From NCBI GenBank assembly GCA_035578155.1, contig JAPWDM010000016.1, positions 5,800,005-5,864,004 on the forward strand: a stretch of DNA of 64,000 nt, given 5' to 3'. Of the stretch, positions 47,101 to 58,316 are shown piece after piece. Source of the DNA: Brachynemurus nebulosus. Its lineage: Eukaryota > Arthropoda > Insecta > Neuroptera > Myrmeleontidae. The notes under the pieces were generated by a model. That model made no database searches, was not told where the DNA came from, and saw only the letters and a list, made by a program, of their open reading frames with translations. Position numbers and translations under genes: made by a program. Position 1 is the stretch's first letter. Each line of letters begins with the position of its first letter.

Positions 47101-48212
47101 TTTTCAGGCTGGTTGCCATGGCAACCGGTATTATTTTGGTGAATGTCTCAACTTCAGGGATTTTTTTCAGGCTGGTTGCTATAGCAACCGTCTGGTGAAT
47201 ATCTTCAAGGAAATTTTTCAGGCTGATTGCCATGGCAACTGGGATAATTTAGGTGAATTTCGCCATTTCAGGGATTTTTTCAGACTGGTTGCCATGGCAA
47301 CCGGTATTGTTTTGGTGAATGTCCCCACTTCAGGGATTTTCTCAGGCTAGTTGCCATAGCAACTGTCTGGTGAATATCTCCATTTCCGGAAATTTTTCAG
47401 GCTGCTTGTCATGGCAGCCGGGATAATTTGGGTGAATTTTGCCACTTCAGGGATTTTCTTTGGCTGGTTGCAATGGCAATCGGCATAATTTTAGGGAACT
47501 TCTCTACATCGGGGATCTCTTCAGGTTAGTTGCCATGGCAACCGGTTTAATTTTGGTGAATTTCTCCTCTTCAGGAATTTTCTCAAACTGGCTGCCAAGG
47601 CAACCGGAATGATACTGGTGAATTTCGCGATTCCAGGGATTTTTTCCGGCTGTGTTCCTTTGCAACCAATATGACTTTACTGAAATTCCTCCACATAAGG
47701 GATTTTCTTAGGCTGGTTGCCATAGCAACCGGTGTTATTTTGATGAATGTCTCGACTTCAGGGATTTCCTCATGCTGGTTACGATAGCAACCGTCTGGTG
47801 AATATCTCCATTACAGGAAGTTTCTCAGTCTGGTTACCATGGCAACCGGAATAATTTGGGTGAATTTCGCCCGGAATTTTCTTTGGTTGGTTGCAATTGT
47901 AACCGGCATGATTTTAGTGAACTTCTCCACATCAGGATTTTTTTCAGATTAGTTGCCATGGCAACCGGGATGATTCTGGTAAATTTCGCCACTTTAGGGG
48001 TTTTCTCAGTCTGGTTGCCATGGCAACCGGTATGACTGTGGTGAATTTCGCCACTTCAGCGATTTTCTCAGGCTGGTTGCCATGGCAACTGGTACTATTT
48101 TGGTGAATTTTTCTAATTCAGGGATTTCCTCAGGTTGGTTGCCATAGCAATCGTCTGGTGAATTTTTCAATTTCATGGAGTTTCTCTGGCTGGTTGCCAT
48201 GGCAACCGGTTT
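44186..48212. repeat. 60-bp satellite with X-box palindromes, main block
   Basis: About 65 units of 60-62 bp. The core is GGTTGCCATGGCAACCGG, then a TATGATTTTGGTGAATTTC segment, then CCACTTCAGGGATTTTCTCA. GTTGCC-AT-GGCAAC is a full match to the RFX X-box consensus GTNRCC(N0-3)RGYAAC. Many units keep the palindrome exactly; most changes are single bases such as GGAAACC or TTTCCATGG, while the rest of the unit varies more. The small open frames across it are artefacts. Confidence 0.93.
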
Positions 48213-48220
48213 GATTTTAG

Positions 48221-48989
48221 CAGAGTTGTGCCATGTGATGTAAAAAACCAGTTTTTTACATCACATGGCACACAGTTTTGTAAAAAATTGTAAAATACGT
48301 AAAAAACTGTAAAAAACCGTAAAAAATTGTAGAAAATTGTAAAAAATATGAAATACTTAAATCATTTGTCATTTCACTGACAAACAATTTATTTTGACGG
48401 TTATTACTTGTTTATAAGTTAACATGAAAAAACGTATAAACAAAATGTCGACACAACAATGATTTTCTGCTGGTGGAAGGCCATCCACAACTGACTACAA
48501 AGCTTTAGATTTCCAAATTAACAGAGTTTTGACAGATCAAAAAATTATTATATACTAATAAAGAGACATAATTACATATTTATGTCTCTTTAAATTATAA
48601 TAACAATAAAATCACTGATGATAATGATGATGAAGATGATTGATACCTTTAATAAAATTTAACTGAATAAATAAAAATCTTTTTAATATTGAATTCTTAA
48701 ATAAACTATTCTATCAAAACTCACCTTTCTTTTTCCTGTTTGTCCCCATTTATATTTTTAATTTTCAAATTACTGAATTATTAAGTTTTACTTTGCAAAT
48801 ATAGCAAACACTTCAATAGCAAATATGGAATACCATCAGTAACGCTTACATATCTATTAAATTTAAAAAAATTTAGTTTTCTAGATTTTTTACAGCTTTT
48901 TTATCAAAACAAGTATGTGTAAATTACAAAGTTTTTTACATGTAAAAAACTGTGTAATTTACCCGAAGTAAATTACACGCACAACTCTG
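48221..48989. mobile_element. hAT element inserted in the satellite
   Basis: 769 bp. Duplication GATTTTAG on both sides (48213-48220 and 48990-48997) and inverted ends CAGAGTTGTGC (11 bp). A subterminal hairpin (CCATGTGATGTAAAAAACC facing TTTTTTACATCACATGG) lies at the left, with GTAAAAAACTG motifs at both ends. A short internal stretch near 48,440 (ATGTCGACACAACAATG) may be the start of a deleted transposase gene. Confidence 0.92.
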
Positions 48990-48997
48990 GATTTTAG

Positions 48998-49903
48998 TGA
49001 GTTGCTCCAGTGCAGAGATTTCCTCAGGCTGGTTGCAATAGCAACCAGTATGACTTTACGAACTCTTCCACATTAGGCATTTTTTCAGGCTGGTTGTGAT
49101 GGCCTCCGATACTATAGTCTGGTAAATTTCTCCACTTTGGGGATTTCCTCAGGATGGTTGCTATGGCAAGTGGTATGACTTTAGCGAATTTCTCTACTTT
49201 AGATATTTTCTTAGAATGGTTGCCATGGTAACCGGTATCACTTTAGCGAAATTCTCTTCTTTAGGTATGCTCTCAGGCTGGCTGCCATGGCAACATGGAT
49301 GATTTTGGTGAATAGCTCCACCTCAGGAATTTTCTGAGGCTGGTAGCTAGGGTCACCGATATCATTTTGGCGAATTTCCCCACTCTAGAAATTTTCTCAT
49401 GCTTGTTTCCATGGTAACCGCGATGACTTTAGCGAATTTCTTCACTTTAGGTATTTTCTTAGACTGGTTGCCATGGTAACCAGTATCACTTTAACGAACT
49501 TCTCTGCTCTAGGTATGTTCTCAGGCTGGTTGCTATGGTAACCGGGATGATTTTGGTGAACTTGTCCACTTCAGAAACTTTATTAGGCAAGATCTATGGC
49601 AACCAGTATGATTTTTGGAAATTTCGTCACTTCAGAGATTTCCTCATTCTGGTTACCATAGCCATCGTCTGGTGAATTTCTCCATTTCAAATTTCTCTGG
49701 TTGGTTGTCATGGCAACCGGTATAATTTTGATGAACTTCTGCACTTCAGGAATTTTCTCAGGCTAGTTTCAATGGCAACCGGTATGATTTTGTGGAATTG
49801 AGCCACTTGAGGGAATTCCTCAGGCTGGTTGCCAGGGCAACCGGTATTATTTTGGTGAATTGCTCCTCTGCAGGGATTTCCTCAGGCTGGTTGCCATGTT
49901 CAG
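48998..49903. repeat. 60-bp satellite with X-box palindromes, distal block
   Basis: About 15 units, more diverged than the main block (GGTTGTGATGGCCTCC and GGTTGCAATAGCAACC occur). It ends at GGCTGGTTGCCATG, cut within the palindrome, where the Copia fragment begins. Confidence 0.9.
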
Positions 49904-50126
49904 GAGGTTACAACAGCCAAACAGGTTTGGACAAAACTCGAAAAAGTATTTGATGACTTAAGGTCAGTAGAAAAGTAGGATTATTAAGAGATCTGGTTAC
50001 TACCAATTTGGAGAATTGGTCGAGTGTCGAGGGATATGTTACTAAGTTAATGTCAACAGCTCATAAGTTACATTGCTGCTCGCTGGCCTCCCTGATTACT
50101 GCAAACCGATGATAATGGTCTTAGTG

Positions 50127-52390
50127 CAGTCAATGGAGATGAAAATCGAGCCTTACCTCCGATTTGCTTGCCTATCAACCGATTTACATGAAAATTTGGA
50201 GTTAGGCTTATCTTACCCTTACCTTTAAAGGTGACATTGGCCCGTGGGGTGCTTTTAATTTTTAAGGGGTGAAAACCACCCCTTTTAGAAAAAATTGAGA
50301 TTTAGCCATTTTAACTTGTTAAAATATAAACAGTGAAAATTTTTAGTATTCTCTAACATTATTATCACATATTGAACTCTTTTCCAACCCTTAAAAAGCT
50401 TTCAACCCACACAAACGACCCCTAACTTAAAAATCGTTTTTATAACTTAAAGTGATTTAAATACAGAGTAAATATTGTTTCACGTTCTCCAACATGATTA
50501 TGATATGATTTAGCCCTTCTTAACCCTTAAAAAACTTTACAATTCTTAAAAACAACCCCTAAGTTAAAAAAAAATTTTAAAAATTACTTTTGCATGACTG
50601 AAAATGATTTTAATATCGCTTCACATTTTCAAACATGACTATCATATGTTCAAACTTTTCAACCCTTAAAAACCACCCCTAAGTTTAAAATAATATCAAA
50701 AATATATTTTCATACAATCATATTTTATATACAATATTTTCATACAATTTTATTATATAGTAAGTATAATTTCATATTCTCGCACATGAATTTAATTTGT
50801 TTCAAGTTTTCAACCCCCAAAAACCATCCCCAATTTTCAAAATTTACTTTTAAGAAATTAATTTTATGCGATTACTTATATTAATCAGTTTAAATGAAAA
50901 TAATAAATTTATTATACAGTATTTACTAAATGCAATATAATACTACAAAAAATCAAAGAATTTTATAACGTAAAAATATATATTACAAAAATCATTCATC
51001 ATTCAGCATCGGAGTTGCTATCGTGATCAAGATCTTCTTGGTCAATTGGAGGGCTATTCTGGCAGTTGTCCCACAAGTTGCATTGCAAAACAGTCAGACT
51101 CTTCGGCAATGACAAGTAGCACCACAACGTTTTTTCCAGTTGCAAAATATCATTTTGAGTAACTCTTGTGATACAGCTGGATCTGAAGTTTTTATTGGAT
51201 TTAAAAGTGTTCCGAAGATTAAATTTTACAAAATAGAAAAAAAGCGTTATGTTTTTTGACCATAACTCTTACAATTTTTAAGCTAGCACAATGCACAAAA
51301 AGCCATTTCAAAGGTAATTAAAAGAGCTACAAATTTCTTCCTATTAACATGTAGTGTAAAGCCCATCGTTTTTAAACGGCGAACTGTCAAAGGGCTAAAA
51401 TAGGTTGTGATTCTACTACCGCGCGCTCTTTGAACAGTCATATCTTCGTCAATTTTTATCTGACAGAAAAAAAAACAAACATTTTTGTTGAAAAAAGACC
51501 TACATTTTTGATAGCTACAGTTTTTTACGTATCTTTCATTGTTTTTGAAATATTATGAAAAAAAAGGCAATTTTTTTAAAAATTTGAAAAAAAAAACTTT
51601 CTTTAAGTCGTGATTTTTTCAAAAATTATACATTTGAAACCGGCCAAACCACCATGATCTCATTGATATCATCACATTAAAGTAAAATTCAGACGGGATA
51701 CGATTAACTTTAATTTTGGTGAAAATAGTGCTTCCTTAACTCATCAATTTTTTTTTAAAAATTTTAGATGTCCCTGGTTTTTATATGACAAATCACTGAG
51801 TTTGCGTTCAAAAGACTTTTAACAGTGCTCATTTTAAAAGTCTTTTCAGGCACTATAAAAAATCTTTCTATAGTCATATTCGTAAAATGTATCCGTTGCC
51901 CGCTAAATGGCTTTGAATACCTCGATTTGAGTACAGACAAAAAAAAAAACGGCTTCTACCTTCAATATGTCGCTTAATATTGCACTTAAAATACTTTTCA
52001 AAAAAAGAATTTGTTTTTTTATCTTCTACAATTTTGTTCTTCATGAAATTACCGCTAAAATTCTTAGTTTTTGAGATATTGGCAAAAAACCGTTGAAAAA
52101 CGTGGGAAAATTCGGAGTTTTCAATCTTTAATAACTTGAAAAGTATTGTTTTTGCGAAAACACTTCATACTACATTTTTTTCTTTAAATGAGTCAATTAA
52201 TCGATTTCTGATGTTATTTTAGCCGAAAAAATTTCCACCCCCGAGATGGGGTGGCAACCTCCCCCAGGATAAAAGCACCCTATGGGTGAATTTCGCCCTT
52301 CAAGTTAAGGTTAAGCTAAGCCTAATTCCAAATTTTCAAGTCATTCCATCGATAGGCAAGCAAATCGGAGGCATTATGCTCCATTGACTG
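50127..52390. mobile_element. 2.26-kb terminal-inverted-repeat element of unknown family
   Basis: It splits Copia gag between GPDYxKPMIM-type and ESSG-type residues. Ends are CAGTCAATGGAG in inverted orientation, followed after an indel by a shared CCTCCGATTTGCTTGCC block. TA follows the right end; the left flank has TG, so a TA target is possible but not proven. Inside, 50,260-50,860 repeats AACCCTTAAAAA-CCACCCCTAA phrases, and 51,000-52,200 is AT-rich without an ORF over 60 codons. Non-autonomous. Confidence 0.75.
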
Positions 52391-52812
52391 TACTAAGAGA
52401 GCTCTGGTGTGAATATTAGTACTGATTATATAAAAACTAAATTGTTACAAGAGGTAAGTTTTCAGATTCTGTTGCTTACTATGCCATGTCATACAATAAA
52501 TAAAATGTGTCAAAATTAACACCGAAAAATCCACCTAACCAATCAAAAGAAAAAAGGCAACCCAAGGGCCAACGGTGTTTTGTATGTAATAAGTAGGGGC
52601 ACATGAGTAGGGATTGCTATTTTAAAGATAAAAAAAAGGTTCGTCAAAAGATGATAATTTAAAAAAATATGGTTATTATGCTGCTTTTTCAGTTGCTGCT
52701 GAGTTGGATGGAAACTTATGGTATATTAATTCCGGAGCGTCATTGCATATGTGCAATAATAGAAATTGGATGTATGATGTTTCTCCATCTTCGATCAACA
52801 ACATTAAAGTTT

Positions 52813-53332
52813 TTTTTTTTGAGTTAATTAGTATATTTATTGCTAGACCAATATACAAATGTTATACATAGCATTGTTGTAATATAAAAAATAACAGTCG
52901 GTAAGAGGTCGTCAACGTAAGAGATCGACCTTAACACAGGTTCCTCAGTAACATAAATTTGTTTGTCTGATATTTTTTTAAATAAATATCTTATGTGATT
53001 GTTAATTAGTGACTGCAATTTTTCTAAATATTACATGTAAATACAAAACAAATAATAAATAATTTTATTAGTATACAGGATGTTCGATTTTTATTGACCT
53101 ATTATATCTTGCGGTAACTGTCTTTTAAGTCTTCGATTAGCTTTTACGTGGCTAAGTTGAAATTTGGTAGCTGATGGACATTCGTTCAGTTTATCGAAGA
53201 ACGTTTTGGCAAGTTTGGTGACGTAGTCGTAGATTGTTTCCACATTGGTTTTACGACGGACTTGCGAATTACGAACGTACCATGGAGCTTTGAGTGCCAT
53301 TCGTAGAATTTCATTTTAGAAAACCTGAATTT
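52813..53332 (-). mobile_element. 5'-truncated Jockey-like LINE
   Basis: Target duplication AACATTAAAGTTT on both sides (52800-52812 and 53333-53345), with a polyT at 52,810-52,821 that is the polyA tail on the minus strand. The only coding part is the RT C-terminus at 53,300-53,091. Confidence 0.85.
53091..53300 (-). pseudogene. Jockey-like LINE ORF2 C-terminus
   Basis: APWYVRNSQVRRKTNVETI, then a KLAKTFFDKLNECPS segment and RRLKRQLPQDIIGQ before the stop. This is the usual C-terminal tail of Jockey-clade reverse transcriptases, beyond the catalytic domain. The rest is lost to 5' truncation, as is common for target-primed insertions. Confidence 0.8.
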
Positions 53333-53430
53333 AACATTAAAGTTTCAAAAAATAAAACAGTAGCAGTAAAAGGCAAGCAGTGGCAATGTGGATTTAGGGA
53401 TAAGGTATTCAGATGGCATATTATAGTCCC

Positions 53431-53831
53431 AGAGCTGATCGTAGTTTTGTTTACGTCGTCGACTACACAAACGAAATTACCTTTATTGAATAATTTACGT
53501 TAATACGGAACGAAATTTATCTGTGCATACACCTGAAATATGGCCGGAAATTTTAAAAATGACTACTTCCGGTTACATTTTTAGCTGTTATCCTACGTCA
53601 GGAGATGCATGGACGAAATTTGGTTAAAATATAGATGAAGGTTATCTCTAATAAAATATCAAAGTTTGCCTCCTTAATTTTGGCTGCAAAGTTGAAAAAA
53701 ATTTTTAAAAAACCGGATTTTGGCTGTTATTTTACGCACAGGTAAATTTCGTTTCGTATTAACGTAAACTATTCAATAAAGGTAGGTTTATTTGTGTAGT
53801 CGATAACGTGAACAAAACTACGGTCAGCTCT
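53431..53831. repeat. Inverted-repeat element in Copia protease
   Basis: Arms of about 85-95 bp (53,431-53,525 and 53,748-53,831) share AGAGCTGAYCGTAGTTTTGT and TTACGTTAATACG. The loop of about 220 bp has no ORF. Copia protease continues on both sides, so it is an insertion. Confidence 0.7.
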
Positions 53832-54000
53832 TCGGCTATTACGGACAATACAGATCAGAAATGTTTTATTTGTACCCACACTAACAGTAAATTTAATTTC
53901 TGTAACTAAAATAGTAAATAATGGCTGTGAAGTGAAATGTGAGAAAGATAGTTGTCAGATATATCAAAATAATAAACTAATATTACAGCTTTACATCGCA

Positions 54001-54424
54001 ATAACGGGCGCATGTAATTTCCGCACTTTTTTTTTTAAAAAGCATCAACTCTTTGTTAATTTATATGGTAAATTCCGCACTGATCAGGAAATTAACATAA
54101 GTATGTACACGACAAACCCATATACCGGGTGAGTTTTTTGATAATTGCCATTCAATGTATTCCTAAAATATTCACAACAAAAACGAAATATTTAGAAATT
54201 TTGACAAAAGGCAATGCTAACTATGAAGGTCATGAATATTCAGCTAGCTCCTTATTATGATGAAAATTTAGGCAAAGAAAATGCTAAAAATGGTAATCAG
54301 ACAGGTGACTCATTTTCAATTAACTGCTTTTATCTCATAAGAATTCGGGCAAAGGGAACTACCGAAAACGCTAATCAAGTGGATAACTAAAAGTATTTAT
54401 TTTAGCCAATTTTACCAGAATATA
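54001..54424. other. AT-rich DNA with no gene seen
   Basis: Contains AATTTCCGCACTTTTTT and AAATTCCGCACTGATC as a short direct repeat. Nothing coding. Confidence 0.4.
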
Positions 54425-55050
54425 CATATAAAGTCGAAATATATTGTTAAAACTGACTAAACTTACCTAACCTTAAATAACCACACTGCCTAGTTTTTAT
54501 ATCAAAGTCGAAGTATATTGTCAAAACTAACTAAACTAACCAAATATTAACTAACCTCACCACCTAGTTATATATCCAAGTTGGAGTATATTACCAAAAC
54601 TAACTACATTAACCTAACCTAAACTAACCTCGACATCTAGTTTTTATGTCAAAGTCGAAATATAGTGTCAAAACTAAACTAAATTAGCCTAACCTAACCT
54701 TAACTAACTTCATCACCTAGTTTTATATCAAAGTCGAAGTATATTATCAAAACTAACTAAACTAACCTTTTTTTTTTCTTTGAGGAGGGGAAACTTTTTA
54801 TAAGCTACAGAAGTGTGGGATTCCCAGTCGGAGCGTGCAATGACTAGTATACCCACTAAAACCCCCCCTCTCTTTTTGAGCCACCATTCCGGGACCGCAA
54901 TCGCAAACTAATCTAACCTAACCTAAACTAGCCTCACCACCTAATTTTTATATCAAACTATATTATCAAAATTAAACTAAACTAACGTAACCTTAATTAA
55001 CCTTCCCACGTAGTTTTATATAAAAGTCGAAGTATATTGTCAAAATTAAC
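54425..55050. repeat. CCTAA-rich minisatellite
   Basis: Six to seven units of 75-90 bp, each with ATATCAAAGTCGAAGTATAT, TGTCAAAACTAACTAAACTA and a block of AACCTAACCTAAACTAACC. The blocks are degenerate CCTAA repeats, i.e. the complement of the insect telomere motif TTAGG. Interrupted at 54,773-54,900. Confidence 0.8.
54773..54900 (-). mobile_element. LINE 3' tail in the minisatellite
   Basis: The minus strand reads GCGGTCCCGGAATGGTGGCT...TCCCCTCCTCAAAGAAAAAAAAA, a short GC-richer segment ending in polyA. The shape is that of a severely 5'-truncated LINE. The clade cannot be told. Confidence 0.6.
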
Positions 55051-55747
55051 TTTAAATTTAGAAGGTCCCTTACAAAATATTATTTCGAATCAGGCTTTAG
55101 AGCACTGTTACGCTGATTTGTACGGCCCACTTCCAGCCGGAAAATTCGGTGTAAATATGATTTTTGCAATAAAAGATAATTTTACGAAGTATATTAAATT
55201 ATATCCAATGCGAGGTGCGACATCCAAACAATGTGTTGATAAAATATTGAATTCATTTATCCCGAATTACCCTAGAGCCAATACAGAAGAACGCGTTAAC
55301 CATGAACTAAATCGACTTTTTAGAACGTATTGTCACTCGAAACATTCATCGTGGTCCGAATATATTTCGCATATTGAATATTGTATCAATAATACACCGA
55401 ACGACTCGACAGGTTTTACTCCGTATGAATTATTATTTGGTTCGAAACCTCTTAATCTTATTACCCAATTAATTCCGTTTCCCGCAAATAACGATTTAAC
55501 GATAGAGGAAAAACGATCAATCGCGCTAGAAAATATAAAAAGAATGGGAAGAATTCGAAAATTACGACACGATAAACATAGAGTAAAAACATATACAATA
55601 GGCGATAAAGTATTATTTAAAACACATCATCGGTCATCGGGAAAAAATCTTAAAAAATTCAATTATCTCTGGGAAGGTTCTTTCATTATAACAGGAGTCA
55701 GGTTTTGTAATCATATATTTTATCGTATCCCGATTCAAACTTTATAA
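55037..55747 (+). pseudogene. Ty3/gypsy integrase fragment
   Basis: 236-codon frame. It has the first acidic residue of the core (LEHCYADLYGPLPAGKFG), FAIKDNFTKYIKLYPMRGAT, and then jumps to EERVNHELNRLFRTYCHS, which carries the glutamate-containing motif. The segment with the middle aspartate is missing, so an internal in-frame deletion has removed part of the core. The C-terminal part (DSTGFTPYELLFGSKPLN, IGDKVLFKTHHRS) is whole. It begins at the end of the minisatellite and is on the opposite strand to the neighbouring errantivirus-type element, so it belongs to another element. Confidence 0.85.
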
Positions 55748-55825
55748 ATTTTAAATAATAATTTTCTCCCTTTCTATCTCATGTTTTTCATCTCTGTTTG
55801 GATATTTCTAGAATAAATACTTTAG

Positions 55826-55937
55826 TATATATATTTGGTAAATATAATTTGGATTTTTAATTTAGTTTGTTCTGCATTAATGAATTCCGTGATATTATTA
55901 AAACGTTGTAACATTTGCGCATTTAATTTATGTTCTT
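55826..55937 (-). pseudogene. env: Errantivirus-type env, part downstream of LINE insertion
   Basis: The minus-strand frame HKLNAQMLQRFNNITEFINA aligns with the coiled-coil part of the env at 39-40 kb (QMIERFENITKHID) and continues the env piece at 60,617-61,035 once the LINE is removed. It ends near 55,826; the remainder of env and the LTR are missing. Confidence 0.75.
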
Positions 55938-55949
55938 TTTTTTTTTTAA

Positions 55950-56749
55950 TTAAAATTGGGACACTGCTGCTGGTGGATGGCGCGGTCAGCAGTGTCCGGC
56001 GGCATCGCCAACTAAGGGCATGCGCCGCCAAACAAGATATAAATAAAAACAACACATAAAGACAGGGACACATAAATGCACTAGACAACGGACCAACATA
56101 CACATAATAAAATCCATCGATGGGCCCTGCCATCCCAGGGCCTAAAAAGAGCGGACAGTCCTTGGTGGCGGTACGATAAGTACTAGACAGAACGTCCGGT
56201 CACCAAGGCCTGGAAGCCATCGCTGGAACTCCCTCCGAGGTGTAAAGGACCCGGGAGTGGAGAGAACCGACTAGAAAACACACAGAGACTAGAAAAAGTA
56301 TCACAAATGTTATCACAGAAAAAACTTATTACGTCACTGGGGAGCCACAGGCCCACTAGTGACGCAATAAGGAGTTAACACAATACCGCTGTGGAGCCAT
56401 AACAACAGGCTCACAGCGGCATAAAAAAATATCACAGAGAAGAAAACAAATGATGTACCACCTCGGGTGTAAAAGGCCCTCGGTAGTACATCGATAAAAA
56501 ACGATAACAAAAACAAACAACAGGTATAAATAACAACAGTACCACTAAGGGTGTAAAAGGCCCTTAGTGGCATAACGAGAGACTAAAAGTACCCTGCCAG
56601 ACCAGCTGGAACAGGGTATGGGTAATAAATAAGACGCACACAAAGCATTTTGAACACAAAATTAAAATAAAACAAAGCTAAAAATAAAATTTAAAATATC
56701 GGGGGAGACAAAAAGAGACGACTTTAATAAAAACTGAGATGTAAAGCCC
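55950..56749 (-). other. LINE 3' untranslated region with short tandem blocks
   Basis: After ORF2 stops at 56,750 come about 800 bases with four related blocks of the type GCCACTAAGGGCCTTTTACA / CCGAGGGCCTTTTACACC (near 56,230, 56,465, 56,545), then the polyA. Confidence 0.6.
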
Positions 56750-58297
56750 CTAAAGTCTCTGAAGAAGATGCGAATTTCGGAGAAATTCAAGCATCTTTCT
56801 TTCAGAGACTGCATCGTAAGCTAAAGCTTCGGCTACACTATTGGGGAGCTGCAACCTCTGACGCAATGGCTCAAAGGTTACACATTCCTCAACTATATGC
56901 CTCACGGTCAGCGCCGTCCCGCAGGCGGCGCACCTTGGCTGATCCTCACCGGCGAGAAGATAACGATGTGATAACGCCGTGTGGCCCAAGCGTAAACGCG
57001 TCAGGGCCACACTCTCTCGCCGGCTCAGATTTACAGGTGCCGGAGTTCTTCGGACCTCAGGTTTCACCTGTCTGAGCTTAGCCGTGAGGTTGTTCCACTC
57101 ACGTTGCCATTTATGTTCGATCGCGGATCGTATGCTCACTCTCAGATCCTCTGGGCGAATGGCAATGTCCTGTGGCTCACCGACTTCGGCTGCATGACGT
57201 GCTGCCTGGTCGGCGAGTTCATTGCCAGGTATCCCCACATGTCCGGGTATCCAGAAGAAGGTGATAGACTTCTGGCGGAGCATGCAGAGATACGTCAGGA
57301 TGTTCTGCACCAGTGGATCGCTGGCATGAGAGTGGCAGATCGCTTGCAACGCGCTCAACGAGTCGGAACAAATGAGGAATGCGCTGTCTTCGGCTGTTTG
57401 ACAGAATCGCAGGGCTTGCAAAATCGCAAATAATTCCGCAGTATACACAGTGGCCTGGGGAGGAAGTGTCCAAGCGTGAGGATCGTCACGAATGACGATG
57501 GCACTTCCCACACCCGTAGCTGTTTTGGAACCATCTGTGTATATGCAGAGAGAGTCAAGTTCGCTAATGATCTCGTAGAAGCGGGATCGGTATTCGAATG
57601 AACTGGTCTCCTCCTTGTTGAGACCAGTCAGGTCGAAACTACACCTTACTTTAGGGATCAGCCAAGGGGGTACTTCCATAGGACGTTTGGGAAGCACCCT
57701 GGCGAACTGTAAGTGCAGACTTTCTAATAACTCCTGCGTTCGAACAGCCACTGGTCGACTTATGGTGGGACGTCGACCGTAGAGCCCCTGTAAACAGTAT
57801 CTGAACAGAGTCGGGTAGTTTATATGTGTAGGTGTTGCATATACCCCCGCTGCATAATTGAGCAAGAGACGCTCACGTCTCAGTCGCAGCGGAGGAAGAC
57901 CCGACTCTACGCAGAGGCTCATAGAAGGACTCGTTCGAAATGCTCCCGTAGCCAGTCGTATGCCTGCATGGTGAACAGGATCTAGGAGTAGAAGCGCAGA
58001 CGCCCGGGCGGAGGCGTAAGCAATGCTGCCGTAATCAATCCTAGTCAGAACTAGTGATTGATACAGGCGAAGCAACGACTCCCGGTCCGCACCCCACGAT
58101 GCACCAGCCAAGCACTTAAGCATGTTGATTGTCCTGCGACAACTCGTAGCTAAGGCTTGGAGGTGTGGGCGCCACGTAAGTTGTTTATCAAAAATAAGTC
58201 CTAGAAACCTGACGCTATCAACGCACTGGAGATTGGATCCTTTTAAAGTGAGGACAGAATCCGGATGTGCGTTGCGCTTTCTGCAGAAGTGTACCAC
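56750..58297 (-). pseudogene. LINE ORF2, RT C-terminal and RNase H part
   Basis: 515-codon open stretch. It begins at the RT thumb (FLGLIFDKQLTWRPHLQALA, a hallmark after the catalytic palm), continues with CRRTINMLKCLAGASWGADR, and then an RNase H domain: CIYTDGSKTATGVGSAIV with the first aspartate, YTAELFAILQAL with the glutamate, LICSDSLSALQAI and IPGHVGIPGNELADQAAR. A final cysteine-histidine segment (PRCAACGTALTVRHIVEEC) is the usual LINE zinc-binding tail. The RT palm (fingers and the YADD-type site) is missing because of the deletion at about 58,300. Confidence 0.9.
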
Positions 58298-58316
58298 CGA
58301 TGGGTTCTTGCGTTAA

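Larger units (their letters stand above)
49904..54000 (+). mobile_element. Copia retrotransposon gag-protease fragment with three insertions
   Basis: Four pieces read in order on the plus strand. 49,905-50,126: gag (TTAKQVWTKLEKVFDDL, then LISYIAA and LPDYCKPMIM). 52,391-52,799: ESSGVNISTDYIKTKLLQE, a zinc knuckle (CFVCNK...GHMSRDC), and the protease (WYINSGASLHMCNN). 53,346-53,430: KNKTVAVKGK. 53,845-53,990: NVLFVPTLTVNLISVTKIV. Several stops are present. Integrase and RT are missing, and no LTR was seen. It abuts the satellite without visible TSD. Confidence 0.85.

Noticed and set aside
44356..48200. Many open frames of 60-200 codons in the satellite
   Set aside because: They are translations of 60-bp units (MATSLRKSLKWRNS-like repeats) on both strands, with no conserved single frame across the array.
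56866..57433. Plus-strand ORFs opposite the LINE RNase H
   Set aside because: Shadows of the minus-strand ORF2 in GC-richer DNA.
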